DNA of 64,000 bases, from assembly GCA_029719485.1 (NCBI GenBank), contig CP120722.1, positions 2,852,001-2,916,000 on the forward strand, written 5' to 3'. The stretch is from Kiritimatiellota bacterium B12222. Its GTDB lineage: Bacteria; Verrucomicrobiota; Kiritimatiellia; SS1-B-03-39; UBA6053. Position 1 is the stretch's first letter. Each line of letters begins with the position of its first letter. The notes beneath the pieces were generated by a model. It was not told where the DNA came from. It saw only the letters and a list, made by a program, of their open reading frames with translations, and did not search any database. This document shows, piece after piece, positions 44,421 through 53,844 of the stretch. The position numbers and the translations under genes are program-made.

Positions 44421-45412
44421 GCTTTGCTTTGGAAAAATTTAAGTTTGGGCATGTCCTGCAAATCGATACTTCCGATGAGGAAACCGTGCTCATCTATCAC
44501 CAGTAGATCATCAATATTGTGCGAAGAAAACAAATCCAAAGCCACAGAGGCATGCGCGTCCGGTGAAATGGTGATGGGGTTCAGACTCATCGCCTCATGC
44601 AAATAACAGGAATTTAAATCTTTATTTTCGGCTAGACTCCGGCGCAAATCTCCATCGGTGTAGATACCAATCAGCTTTTCATGTTCATCCAACACCCCTA
44701 CGGCCCCAGCTTTGCAACGGGTCATGGTGAGCACAGCTTGTTGGAGACTTTCATTTTGGTTGCACTTCGGCAAACGCTCTTCGCCTCGCATAATATCGCG
44801 CACTGTGAGACTTAAGCTCTCGCCAATGGCCCCGCCGGGATGCAGTTTTTGATACGCTTCAAGGGTAAACCCGCGTTCCTCATGCAGCAACATGGCCAAG
44901 GCATCACATACAGCCAAAGTTACCAACGCACTGGCCGTAGGAGCCAAATTAAAGGGGCAGGCCTCTTTTTGAATGCGTACACATAAATTGAGATCCGACA
45001 TTTGGGCGACTTGATTGTCACTCGACCCTGTAATAGAAATAAGTTTCACATTCAACCGGCGTAATAGCGGGATCAACTGAACCAATTCCCGACTTTCTCC
45101 ACTGTAACTGAGCAACAGCACCACATCTCCATCATTCACAATGCCCAAATCCCCATGAGGCGCTTCGGCCGGATGCATCAACACGGCTGGAGAACCTGTA
45201 CTGGTAAAGGTAGCCGCGCATTTCGCGCCAATGTGATAACTTTTCCCCATACCCGTAAAAACAAGTTTATGACCGGCATCCAGAGACGCACAAAGCAACG
45301 GTAAGGCTTCAACCAAATGAGGATCTAATTCATTTTTCACCCCGATCAATTGATCGATGTCGGTTTGCAGATAGGCTTGCGCTTTGGAAAGAAGAGGATG
45401 CGTAGAATTCAT
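44417..45412 (-). CDS. kdsD: D-arabinose-5-phosphate isomerase KdsD
   Basis: 331 aa. It interconverts ribulose-5-P and arabinose-5-P, the first step of KDO synthesis for lipopolysaccharide. The SIS domain has FTGMGKSYHIGAKCAATFTSTG, LLSYSGESRELVQLIPLLRR and LAPTASALVTLAVCDALAM. Two C-terminal CBS domains follow (MRGEERLPKCNQNE, VLDEHEKLIGIYTDGDLRR, HNIDDLLVIDEHGFLIGSI). The length is normal for KdsD. Confidence 0.93.
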   Translation of the reverse strand: MNSTHPLLSKAQAYLQTDIDQLIGVKNELDPHLVEALPLLCASLDAGHKLVFTGMGKSYHIGAKCAATFTSTGSPAVLMHPAEAPHGDLGIVNDGDVVLLLSYSGESRELVQLIPLLRRLNVKLISITGSSDNQVAQMSDLNLCVRIQKEACPFNLAPTASALVTLAVCDALAMLLHEERGFTLEAYQKLHPGGAIGESLSLTVRDIMRGEERLPKCNQNESLQQAVLTMTRCKAGAVGVLDEHEKLIGIYTDGDLRRSLAENKDLNSCYLHEAMSLNPITISPDAHASVALDLFSSHNIDDLLVIDEHGFLIGSIDLQDMPKLKFFQSKA

Positions 45413-45453
45413 GGGCGGACCCTGTACAGCGAAATGGCTATGGGCAACCTTTT

Positions 45454-46134
45454 TTAATTGGATTTTAACTGAAGGTTATGAAAAAAATATCGTAGCGTAA
45501 GGCCAACATCTTTCCAGGTCCGAAGCCACACGCCTTGAGACTTAAATCGTCGCGCAGAACTCACCACACCCGGCTTCAACAGGGTTAAACGTCCATAGCG
45601 TTTTAATTTTCGGCAAAATTCGAGATCTTCAAAGGGAGAAATCTCAGGAAATCCACCGAGCTGTTCAAAGGCTTCACGACTGCAAAAGATCGCCTGGTCC
45701 CCAAAATACCAGCCGAAATACTTCCCACGTAGATCTGCCAAAAAGCAACTCACCTTGAGAAACAGGGAGCCAGAGTCAAAGCGACGGGAAAAGCCACCCC
45801 CGACATATCCCTGGCGGAATGCCGACGTCATCAGCAAATGAGCTTCAGCCGGCAGGTAGGTATCAGCATGTAGAAACAAAAACCCCAAAGCATCACATCT
45901 TCTCGCCCCTAAATTCATTTGTTTTGCACGACCACAGGCATCAGGAAAGGCATGGATCACTTGAATCCCCCATTCATTATCCATAGGGAAAGGGGCTTGC
46001 TCACTGGCATCAACCACCGTGATTTGTAGAGGGGACCATCCCAAGGAAAGCAAATGAGGGAGGAGATGTAACAAAGCCTCCTGATCTCGGTAAACAGGAA
46101 TAATCAAGTGGATGGAAGTCTTAGGATCGTACAT
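45454..46134 (-). CDS. Family 2-type glycosyltransferase (TIGR04283-like)
   Basis: 226 aa GT-A fold. It starts SIHLIIPVYRDQEALLHLLPHL, has a nucleotide-binding LFLHADTYLP region, then YVGGGFSRRFDSGS, FGDQAIFCSREAFEQLGGFP and FEDLEFCRKLKRYGRLTLL, as in the TIGR04283 transferase family found with arsenosugar and other small-molecule pathways. No signal or membrane helix. It is the first gene of the run ending in purB, 41 nt ahead of kdsD, and divergent from nrdR. Confidence 0.85.
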   Translation of the reverse strand: MYDPKTSIHLIIPVYRDQEALLHLLPHLLSLGWSPLQITVVDASEQAPFPMDNEWGIQVIHAFPDACGRAKQMNLGARRCDALGFLFLHADTYLPAEAHLLMTSAFRQGYVGGGFSRRFDSGSLFLKVSCFLADLRGKYFGWYFGDQAIFCSREAFEQLGGFPEISPFEDLEFCRKLKRYGRLTLLKPGVVSSARRFKSQGVWLRTWKDVGLTLRYFFHNLQLKSN

Positions 46135-46163
46135 TTAGTGGTTTGTTGGGCGATGACACAGCA

Positions 46164-46193
46164 TTGACACTACAACATGTAGTATGGTAATGA
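46164..46193 (+). promoter_or_regulatory. nrdR promoter with an internal inverted repeat
   Basis: TTGACA (46164-46169), an 18-nt spacer and TAATGA (46188-46193). The inverted repeat ACTACA-ACA-TGTAGT (46169-46183) starts at the last base of the -35 box and fills most of the spacer, so a bound protein would block RNA polymerase. NrdR itself or another regulator could bind. Confidence 0.5.
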
Positions 46194-46249
46194 AATGCCT
46201 TCCTCAAAAGTTTTATTCCAGACTCTTCTGAATAATGAGGACTTTCATT

Positions 46250-46708
46250 ATGAAATGCCCAAAATGTCACGAACTAGAAGATAAAGTCATCGATAGTCGC
46301 ACGGTGAAAGAAGGTGAAGTCATTCGCCGTCGTCGACTCTGCTTAGGCTGCGGACACCGATTCACTACCTATGAGGAAGTGGTCAGATCTGGTTTGAAAG
46401 TTTTAAAACGAAATGGACTCACCGAAGACTTCAAACAAATCAAAATTCTTCAAGGCATTAAAAAATCTTGCGAAAAACGGCCTGTGGATGAAGATGAAAT
46501 TTTAGATATTGTAGATACCATCGTCAAAGAGCTTGAGAGCGAACACGAAAAAGAAGTGCCGAGCATCGCCATTGGTCGTAAAATCATGGACAAACTTGAG
46601 CGATTGGATGAAGTCGCTTATGTCAGATTTGCCTCTGTCTACAGACGGTATCGCGATGTAAACCAGTTCTTAAGTGAAGTGGAAAGCTTGATTGGTCGCG
46701 AAGAGTAA
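46250..46708 (+). CDS. nrdR: Transcriptional repressor NrdR
   Basis: 152 aa from ATG 46250; the frame is open from 46235, but MKCPKC is the universal start. The N-terminal zinc ribbon is CPKCHELEDKVIDSRTVKEG...CLGCGHRFTTYEEV; an ATP-cone domain follows (LKVLKRNGLTEDFKQIKILQGI), then FASVYRRYRDVNQF. It senses ATP/dATP and represses ribonucleotide reductase genes. Its stop overlaps the next start (TAATG). Confidence 0.96.
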   Translation: MKCPKCHELEDKVIDSRTVKEGEVIRRRRLCLGCGHRFTTYEEVVRSGLKVLKRNGLTEDFKQIKILQGIKKSCEKRPVDEDEILDIVDTIVKELESEHEKEVPSIAIGRKIMDKLERLDEVAYVRFASVYRRYRDVNQFLSEVESLIGREE

Positions 46709-47322
46709 TGGTTTCATTTCTTCCTAAACCAGAATTACCGGAAACCTGTTTGCGGTTGATCGAAGCATTGCGTGAATCGGGACTACCCGGTGAATTAAGT
46801 GATCATGAATGGATGGCGCAACGCATTTATCATTTTGCCGAACAACTCGGAGAGGGGACCCAAACCGATTATTTGGCAGATCTTCTCCTCACGGGGTTAC
46901 TCTTGGAACGCGGATGTAATCCTGCCAAATCCAAAAAACTTTCAGAGCGAAATTTTCCTGATCATTATTTACGTGCTGTGCCTCCGCTCTTAAAAGTGGG
47001 ATGCCCTCCTAGCAGCTGGCGCTTGGTCGAAAAAGGCGTGCTGGTGTACGAAGGTCAAGTATGGGGAAATGAAGGACGCTGGGTCATCAAAGGACAAACC
47101 TTAAAACCACTCTTAGACGAATGGCATGAACTCGGGGAACAGTTGGTCATGCAACATGTCGCCAAAGGATTAATTCCTCTGGTTCACGACGCCGGCGAAC
47201 CTCCTCAAATCAAAATCAACGGGGTCGACCGGAAAACCGGTCGCAAATGGCTCACCGCCTTAAAAGAATGCCTTAACAGTATCGGGGGAGATAAATTACC
47301 CCATCTGATCGTCGAAGCCTAA
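46708..47322 (+). CDS. Protein of unknown function, translationally coupled to nrdR
   Basis: 204 aa, no signal or membrane segment. It is mixed helical, with motifs LRESGLPGELSDHEWMAQRI, YLADLLLTGLLLERG, VLVYEGQVWGNEGRWVIKGQ and INGVDRKTGRKWLTALKECL. I do not recognise a family. The 1-nt overlap with nrdR suggests joint expression, possibly a link to nucleotide or DNA metabolism. It ends 45 bp before the convergent GH31 stop. Confidence 0.7.
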   Translation: MVSFLPKPELPETCLRLIEALRESGLPGELSDHEWMAQRIYHFAEQLGEGTQTDYLADLLLTGLLLERGCNPAKSKKLSERNFPDHYLRAVPPLLKVGCPPSSWRLVEKGVLVYEGQVWGNEGRWVIKGQTLKPLLDEWHELGEQLVMQHVAKGLIPLVHDAGEPPQIKINGVDRKTGRKWLTALKECLNSIGGDKLPHLIVEA

Positions 47323-47367
47323 GTCAGATCCTGGCCATGCGATACAGGAAAAGCTGACGGGCTTGAG

Positions 47368-50022
47368 TTACCCTTGGAGCGGCTGGATCTTTACGGACAT
47401 TCCTTCCTCCATCATTCTCCGAAGTTTAGGCAGGGTAACGATGGCTTTTTGTGACCAACTTATGACAACTTCGATGCTGCGATTAAAACAAAGCACTTCA
47501 AATTTCTGTTCAAAGTCCTCACGTTCAAAATCGTTTTCTACAAACGCAAGTACTTCATGGGCCGCACCCAGATATCGTTCAATACATTTCAGCACCTTTG
47601 TCTTTTTCGCATCGAAGGTTTCCAATTCTGACAAAACAGTTTCTGGGGAATAGGAAATGCGTTCAAGGATGCCCATCCAGTCAAAATAGAAACGGTCGTC
47701 CTCTACATCCAGCAAAACTTTTCCACTGCGACCTAGACCTTGAAATTCATTTTTCAAGGTAAGTAATTTAGCGAACTCTCCCGGTTTGCCTTGAAATAGA
47801 CTTAGATCATGCTCTGGAAAAACGATGTGAATGGTCTGTGGTCGTGTCAGATCCAATCGACCGATAGAAATGACAGAAGTCAAAGATGCCGCTTCATAGG
47901 TCGCTACTTCCGACACCTCAAGCTCCTGACCGTTCAGCGTAATGGAGAGGGGATATGGAGTAAGTGGTAGCGAGAGTTTAATTTCTTTGTGGCTAAGGTA
48001 ACCGTCATAATGCCCCTCTCGCGATTTAATGGTGATCTCTCGATCAACTCCAAGTTCACGCTGTAAAAGGTCGAGGGTGACGAGCGCGCCATCCTCATAA
48101 TCTGTACTGCTCCCGTCGTCTTCGTACAAGCGATACTGCCCTTCACCTCCACGATGGCAGGTAATACAAAGGTGATCATAAGAGGTGAAATCTAACTGTT
48201 GTACACCTTCGAGTCCCGGAATCAGGGTGCCTGCACGAACGAATACTGGGGTTTGCTCAAGTGTATATAGAGCGGTGTATTCGGAGTTCCCATCTATAAA
48301 GACCCCATTAGCCGTATCGATCCACATGCCTTCAGGCAACCACAGGACTTGTTCTGCCAAGGAGGTTTCGGGATCCCCAGCTGCAGTAATGGGAGACAGC
48401 AACATTTTCTCACCAAACATATACTGCGCTTGATATTGATACGCCAAATCTTCCTCTGGATAATCGTAATAGAGGGGATAACAAAGTGCGACAGCAGTTT
48501 CATGCCCCCGTCTCATTTCACTGTAGATGTAAGGGATCAGTTCATAACGTCGTCGAAGTTGTTCAATCATAATCCAGCGGTAAGGAGAGTCCTGCTCCCA
48601 AAGACGTCGATCCTCGCCACTGTGCACACGCAGAATAGGGGAGAACAACCCAAACTGAAGCCACCGAGTGAACAATTCAGGTGTAAGCTCTCCTCGATAG
48701 TGTCCACCGATATCATGACTCCAATAGCCATACAGAATATTTGCGCTCTCCGCAGTGAAACGGGGTTGAAAAGCCAATGATTCCCAACAGATGTAGGTGT
48801 CTCCTGAAAAACCAATGGGATAGCGTCCAGAACCTAATCCACAATAACGAGAGAAAATTAATGGTCTTTGGCCCGGTCGGTTCTGCTCAAGGTCTTCGTA
48901 ATGAAGTTTATTGAGTATCATCAGCGGGTCTAAATTCTTAATCGAGCAACTCTGTCCTTGTTGCCAATCCATCCACCAAAAATCAATCCCTTCTTTCTCC
49001 AAGGGATGATGGAGGATTTTGAAATAGTGCTCCATGTACGTCGGGTCGGCGGGGTCAAAGGGTATAGAGGCCTTCGTTGCGGGATCTACGCCCATCGCCT
49101 CAGCAAACGCGGGGTACCCGTCTTCATGTGCCGCCACGCCGGCGGCAGGATGTAAATTCAAAGTGACTTTGATATGCTGGCTGTGCAACCATTCGAGTAA
49201 CTTTTCAGGTTCTGGAAAATAAGAGCGGTCCCAGGTATATCCCGTCCAACCAGGTTTGTGCCATTCCATATCGATCACCAGTACATCCATCGGCATTTGC
49301 AAAACCCGGGTTTCCTGAACCAATTCACGAAGATCTCTATCTGTAAATGGGAAATAACGGGAATACCAATATCCTAAAACATAACGTGGGGGTAGTGGCA
49401 TCTGACCAAAAACGTGACTCGCATCCCGGAGAGCCGTTTTATACTCATGCCCATAGGCCATGAAATAGAGATCAATACTACCTTCAGGCCTGGCCACCGG
49501 CCAGGTTGAAAAATGACCGTCCCGCTCTTCAAAGCAGACATTCTCCGAATCATCAAAAACCGCAAACCCTGCACGCGAAATGAATCCGTTGTCCGGAAAT
49601 TGCTCTTCCCAGCCCACATCTTCTCTGGCCTGATTACGAATACTACGCTGGCCTCCCTTCATTCTGTCCAGCGTGCGAATGGTTCCTCCCAGATTCTCAG
49701 GATCTTCCTCACCAAAGCACCAAGTCTCTTTGCGCCCATTGTTTTGAAAATGAATGATCAGGTTTTCACGATTCAACGGGCAAGCGTGATCCTCATACTG
49801 AACTTCAATCTGGGCTGTTTTTAAACAGTGTTTTTGTCCAACTTCGGTTTTCTCTACGGCGACCTCCTGGGCAAAACGATGCACAGCGGCAAAAGTGGCT
49901 TCATCTGTGAACCGACCCTCCTCATCCCATTCGATTCTAATAAAACGATCAGTGAAAAAGGTAAAACGCGCTTTTCCAACGATATATATATTGCGTGGAT
50001 TTCCTAAAGGAGTGTGTGACAT
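47368..50022 (-). CDS. Glycoside hydrolase family 31 protein (alpha-glucosidase/alpha-xylosidase-like)
   Basis: 884 aa, no signal peptide. The GH31 beta/alpha barrel spans about 200-560. DVLVIDMEWHKPGWTGYTWD is an early motif, the nucleophile aspartate is in GIDFWWMDWQQG and the acid/base aspartate is in PIGFSGDTYICWESL. LYGYWSHDIGGHYRG and LQFGLFSPILRVHS complete the active site. A proximal C-terminal beta domain follows, plus ~150 additional residues (FVENDFEREDFEQKFEVLCF). Substrate specificity within GH31 cannot be read. The cytoplasmic location implies imported oligosaccharides. Confidence 0.88.
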   Translation of the reverse strand: MSHTPLGNPRNIYIVGKARFTFFTDRFIRIEWDEEGRFTDEATFAAVHRFAQEVAVEKTEVGQKHCLKTAQIEVQYEDHACPLNRENLIIHFQNNGRKETWCFGEEDPENLGGTIRTLDRMKGGQRSIRNQAREDVGWEEQFPDNGFISRAGFAVFDDSENVCFEERDGHFSTWPVARPEGSIDLYFMAYGHEYKTALRDASHVFGQMPLPPRYVLGYWYSRYFPFTDRDLRELVQETRVLQMPMDVLVIDMEWHKPGWTGYTWDRSYFPEPEKLLEWLHSQHIKVTLNLHPAAGVAAHEDGYPAFAEAMGVDPATKASIPFDPADPTYMEHYFKILHHPLEKEGIDFWWMDWQQGQSCSIKNLDPLMILNKLHYEDLEQNRPGQRPLIFSRYCGLGSGRYPIGFSGDTYICWESLAFQPRFTAESANILYGYWSHDIGGHYRGELTPELFTRWLQFGLFSPILRVHSGEDRRLWEQDSPYRWIMIEQLRRRYELIPYIYSEMRRGHETAVALCYPLYYDYPEEDLAYQYQAQYMFGEKMLLSPITAAGDPETSLAEQVLWLPEGMWIDTANGVFIDGNSEYTALYTLEQTPVFVRAGTLIPGLEGVQQLDFTSYDHLCITCHRGGEGQYRLYEDDGSSTDYEDGALVTLDLLQRELGVDREITIKSREGHYDGYLSHKEIKLSLPLTPYPLSITLNGQELEVSEVATYEAASLTSVISIGRLDLTRPQTIHIVFPEHDLSLFQGKPGEFAKLLTLKNEFQGLGRSGKVLLDVEDDRFYFDWMGILERISYSPETVLSELETFDAKKTKVLKCIERYLGAAHEVLAFVENDFEREDFEQKFEVLCFNRSIEVVISWSQKAIVTLPKLRRMMEEGMSVKIQPLQG

Positions 50023-50297
50023 AAATGACCCTTGTCGTTTCTTTTTAAACTCTGCTTAACAATGAAGCTACGTAAATCCTTAATATAATTTTTAAAGAAA
50101 AAGCAAAGAGAACCATCACTAATCTCAAACAACTACATGATGAGACTGAAAAGGGGGGATCACGCTTTCCCATAAAAAAAATCGTTGCACCATCCCTCAA
50201 AATGCCTCACTCATTCAGACCGCAGAAGTATTTTTCCCTCGTCACAATAGCCACGTGCTTGTACATTCATAGGATCGATACCTCTACATCTCCCACT

Positions 50298-53060
50298 ATG
50301 AAATATCTGCGGCCCTCAAAACTACTGATAACAATTTTACTTGTTTTCACTTTCCTCTCCGAGGCAACTGCGGAAGAGAAGGTCCTGTTTATCGGGAATA
50401 GTTTCACACTGGGTTCGGGAGGCAACCAAAGTGTGGCGACCATTTTTGATGCTCTGGCCATTGCAGCAGGGCATGAAGACCCCACAACCGTCATTCGAGC
50501 TGAGGGCGGAAAAAATTTCCAATATCACTACGAAAATAGCCTGGCGGAGATCCAATCCATGCCTTGGACACGGGTAATTTTGCAAAACTACTCTACCCAA
50601 CCTACTCATGTGGGAAATATCAATGACCACCTCAATTATGGCCGTTTGCTCTACGATGCAATTCTGTCCAACAATGCATCCACCCAAGTGCATTTGTATC
50701 AGACCTGGGCCCGGGCAGAAGCGCATGCTATGATTTCGGGCACTTCTGATGCCCATCATTTTGCGAGCACAGATGAAATGCTCGGAGAACTCATCACCCA
50801 TTATCAAGCCTTGGCAGACTCTCTCAATGCAACCCATCATGAGAACACTCCGGTCATCGTCAACCCCGTTGGAGAAGCCTGGAACCATGCGGGAGGCAAT
50901 CTGCCAGCGTCAGACCCCGATTACATAGATTTATGGAGTAGCGATAACTACCACGGCAATGATTATGGATACTACCTCTCGGCCTGTGTCCATTATGCAG
51001 CCATCTACCGTGCCTCTCCAGAGGGTCTCTACGAAACGGCCGAAACTGACGCGCTCTCCCTCAATATTCCTGATGAAGATGCAGCTTTTCTTGAAAAAAT
51101 TGCATGGAAGACGGTGTTGGACAAAGGCATAATCGATCAGAAAATACGTATCGATTTTGGTGCGGACGCCACAGCTACCGCCAATTCCGGTATCTTCTGG
51201 AATAACCTCAGCGCTTCACAAGGCGCACTAAATCATTCCGTGCTGAATGGGTTGGTCGATATGGATGGAAACAATAGTGCAATCAACCTTCATATGCTCT
51301 CTAGGTTTAACAGCGCCCTGAGCTCAGGCAGTAGTAGCTCAAGCGTTTATGTGGCGGATGCCAGTTCAGATGCCCTTTATGGGAATACAGGACTTCAAAA
51401 CGGACTTAGTGACATTAGCCCTCAGTTCAAACTCTCAGGTCTGGATCCCGCCACGGCATACAGCTTGAGTTTCTACGCTTCTGTTGCGGAAACAGGAGAA
51501 AACCTTCAGACCCGATATAATGTAATAGGTGATCGGACTCTGAGTGTGGACCTCCATCCAGCGGGGAACGTCAATACTCTCGCGACCACGTCACCGCTCT
51601 ATCCTGATGCAAACGGGGAGATCTCGATCAGCTTAAGCCCGGGGCCGGACAACAACAGTACCCACTCCCTTACAAGTCTCGGAGTGATGGAACTGACCGC
51701 CCATGCAGAAGCTGGACGGGCATGGACCCAACAACCCATGTCACAATCCATCCCCGTGAATCAACCCGTCACTTTTAGTGCGGAAGTGAACTCTGATCGG
51801 TTTATCACCTATCAATGGTATCAAGACGGGACTCTCATTCCGGGAGCCACAGATGCCAGCTACACCCTGAACGCCGCGCCGGCCTCGGCCCAGGGAGCCT
51901 CCTTCACCTTGAAGGCAAACAACGGCTTTTTCGAAATTGAAAGTTCCGCCGCACTCCTTACGCTGTTAGCCGACAACACAGAACCGGAGTTATTGATGCT
52001 GTCCAGACCTGACGAACAGTCTCTCAGCTTACACTTTTCGGAACCCATGTCATCGACAGAGGCCAGCATCCCCACAAACTATCAGGTCGTAAACCGTGGT
52101 AAGCTCATAAACATTTTAGAGGCGACACTCTCTGCAGATGGAACTACCGTTGAGCTCAGTTTAGAAACCCCAACCCTTGGTAATGTATTCGTCTCAAGCT
52201 CCGCAACGCTCAGCGACCTCTCTGGGAATCCACTTTCTAGGGACACCACTTTCTCCGTGTTGACCGACAGTGCTCACCAAACGCTCCTCCTCGACTTTGG
52301 CACCACCTATACCGCAAGTACCTCAACAACTACTTGGAATAGCTTTGCACTCTTTTCATCGATACGGACTACTGTGGGGAACGGCACGGGTACAGCATAC
52401 GAATATTCGGCATCTCTGCTGAATACAGAAGGAGAGGGTAGTGGCATTACTTTTTCTATGACCGACACCATGTCCGGCGTGAACAGCAGTGGCAGCAGCA
52501 GTGGTCCATACGACACAGGCGCCACCCGAGATAGCTTCTTTGGACACAGAGACGCTTGGTCCGGTTTCACCGACAATAACCAGGGAGTGTTCGTCTTGTC
52601 AAATTTGGACAGCGAAAAAGTATACGACTTCACATTTTACGCCTCTCGTACGGGTGCAACGGACAATCGAGAAACGCATTATGAACTGGAGGGAAGCACG
52701 ACCGTTTCTACTGATTTGAACGCAGCTGAAAATATCAGCACTACCGCATCAATCATCAACATGAGTCCGAACGCCACTGGCGAAATAATCCTCACGATTT
52801 CTGCAGGATCCCAAAACACCAACAACGATGGTTTTTATTACCTCGGGGTGGTGGCCATTGAGATCAAAGAGGCCTCCCCCCAATTGTTTCCACCGGTACT
52901 GCTTCACTCAGGAGTCGTAGTAGATTGGACGGGCGAGGGAACCCTTTATAGCACGCAAGAGCTTTCGCTCCCGTGGACCCCCATAGACCCCACTCCCAGT
53001 CCTCCTTATCTTGCCCCCATCCCCAGCTCAACTCCTGTATTCTACAGGCTAGAATTTTAA
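50298..53060 (+). CDS. Large secreted protein: DUF4886/SGNH-like domain plus Ig-like and repeated beta domains
   Basis: 920 aa from ATG 50298, where a signal peptide starts (MKYLRPSKLLITILLVFTF); the frame is open from 50202. Residues about 28-270 form a DUF4886/SGNH-like domain: VLFIGNSFTLGSGG, VILQNYSTQPTHV, and late DNYHGNDYGYYLSACVHYAA with the expected His. A beta domain follows (IRIDFGADATATANSGIFWN...), then an Ig-like segment (YQWYQDGTLIPGATDASYTL), a Big_5-like segment (SLHFSEPMSSTEASIPTNYQV) and a second copy of the beta domain (TLLLDFGTTYTASTSTTTWN). The C-terminal YSTQELSLPWTPIDPTPSPP ends like surface-sorted verrucomicrobial proteins. Confidence 0.8.
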   Translation: MKYLRPSKLLITILLVFTFLSEATAEEKVLFIGNSFTLGSGGNQSVATIFDALAIAAGHEDPTTVIRAEGGKNFQYHYENSLAEIQSMPWTRVILQNYSTQPTHVGNINDHLNYGRLLYDAILSNNASTQVHLYQTWARAEAHAMISGTSDAHHFASTDEMLGELITHYQALADSLNATHHENTPVIVNPVGEAWNHAGGNLPASDPDYIDLWSSDNYHGNDYGYYLSACVHYAAIYRASPEGLYETAETDALSLNIPDEDAAFLEKIAWKTVLDKGIIDQKIRIDFGADATATANSGIFWNNLSASQGALNHSVLNGLVDMDGNNSAINLHMLSRFNSALSSGSSSSSVYVADASSDALYGNTGLQNGLSDISPQFKLSGLDPATAYSLSFYASVAETGENLQTRYNVIGDRTLSVDLHPAGNVNTLATTSPLYPDANGEISISLSPGPDNNSTHSLTSLGVMELTAHAEAGRAWTQQPMSQSIPVNQPVTFSAEVNSDRFITYQWYQDGTLIPGATDASYTLNAAPASAQGASFTLKANNGFFEIESSAALLTLLADNTEPELLMLSRPDEQSLSLHFSEPMSSTEASIPTNYQVVNRGKLINILEATLSADGTTVELSLETPTLGNVFVSSSATLSDLSGNPLSRDTTFSVLTDSAHQTLLLDFGTTYTASTSTTTWNSFALFSSIRTTVGNGTGTAYEYSASLLNTEGEGSGITFSMTDTMSGVNSSGSSSGPYDTGATRDSFFGHRDAWSGFTDNNQGVFVLSNLDSEKVYDFTFYASRTGATDNRETHYELEGSTTVSTDLNAAENISTTASIINMSPNATGEIILTISAGSQNTNNDGFYYLGVVAIEIKEASPQLFPPVLLHSGVVVDWTGEGTLYSTQELSLPWTPIDPTPSPPYLAPIPSSTPVFYRLEF

Positions 53061-53070
53061 AAGCAGCCCG

Positions 53071-53589
53071 ATGACCTCAGCCCCCCAAAAAACGTTAGAA
53101 CTCGCCGTTGCGAGCATGGTCTTAGGTATCTTGGGATTTATATTATTGGGCCCCTTTGCTTCGATTCCCGCTGTCATTTGTGGACATATTGCCAAGTCAA
53201 AATTCAAGCAAACTCCCGACCAATATACGGGTGAAGGGATGGCCCTTGCAGGTTTAATCATGGGCTATATCCAAATAGCATTTTTTGTACTGCTCATCCC
53301 CCTTCTTATTGTGATTGCGGTACCCGCCCTTCATCAAGCCCGTTCAGAGGCCATAGAAAAAGAATGCGAAAATAATTTGCGGCTGCTCGAGGCTACCAAG
53401 ATGATGGTGATCATGGAAAAGGAATACCCCGTGGGGGAAATATTGTCGGATGAGGACATGGTGGAAATCTACGCTGTAACCACCTTTTCCTGTCCCCATG
53501 GGGGAGAGTACATGATCAACCCTGTAGGATGGCCTCCGAGCTGTAGCGTCCATAGTAGCCGTCAACCTATTGAAGTAGATTTTCGCTAA
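53071..53589 (+). CDS. DUF4190-type membrane domain joined to a pilin-like soluble domain
   Basis: 172 aa. Two membrane segments come first: LELAVASMVLGILGFILLGPFASIPAVICGHIAK, with GEGMALAGLIMGYIQIAFFVLLIPLLIVI, the DUF4190 pattern. Then a segment beginning VIAVPALHQARSEAIEKECENNLRLLEATK, as in the start of the soluble part of major pseudopilins, and a Cys-containing end (TTFSCPHGGEYMINPVGWPPSCSVHS). The protein looks like a chimera of the two families. The function is unknown. It follows the large secreted protein after 10 nt. Confidence 0.7.
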   Translation: MTSAPQKTLELAVASMVLGILGFILLGPFASIPAVICGHIAKSKFKQTPDQYTGEGMALAGLIMGYIQIAFFVLLIPLLIVIAVPALHQARSEAIEKECENNLRLLEATKMMVIMEKEYPVGEILSDEDMVEIYAVTTFSCPHGGEYMINPVGWPPSCSVHSSRQPIEVDFR

Positions 53590-53633
53590 AGCCTCAGGCC
53601 TTCTTCAATATAAGCGATGAGTGAAGGCTGATT

Positions 53634-53713
53634 GGTCAAAAATTTGCATGAGGGGAGCGGAGCCCCTGACGTCGCAAGGTGCCGAAGCCCGGCCCAGTAT
53701 CGCAGGACAGACC
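53634..53713 (+). promoter_or_regulatory. Hairpin-rich leader upstream of metY (possible riboswitch)
   Basis: The ~255-nt gap before metY holds a closing helix GGTC (53634-53637) / GACC (53709-53713 region) around two hairpins: AGGGG-AGCGGAG-CCCCT and GCCG-AAGCC-CGGC. A further helix (AAGCAGAAAAAC with GTTTTTGCTT) lies about 40 nt further on, before the AGGAG site. No known SAM- or B12-riboswitch consensus fits by eye. A structured cis-regulator of sulfur metabolism is possible. Confidence 0.35.
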
Positions 53714-53844
53714 TACATCTATCCCAACTCTACAAAAGCAGAAAAACACCTTTGGGGATGCGGCATCAGTTTTTGCTTGAGGCCACTTTCCATTAGTGCA
53801 TATTATCCCCCATCATTTTTAACCCTTCCACAGGAGACACACCC

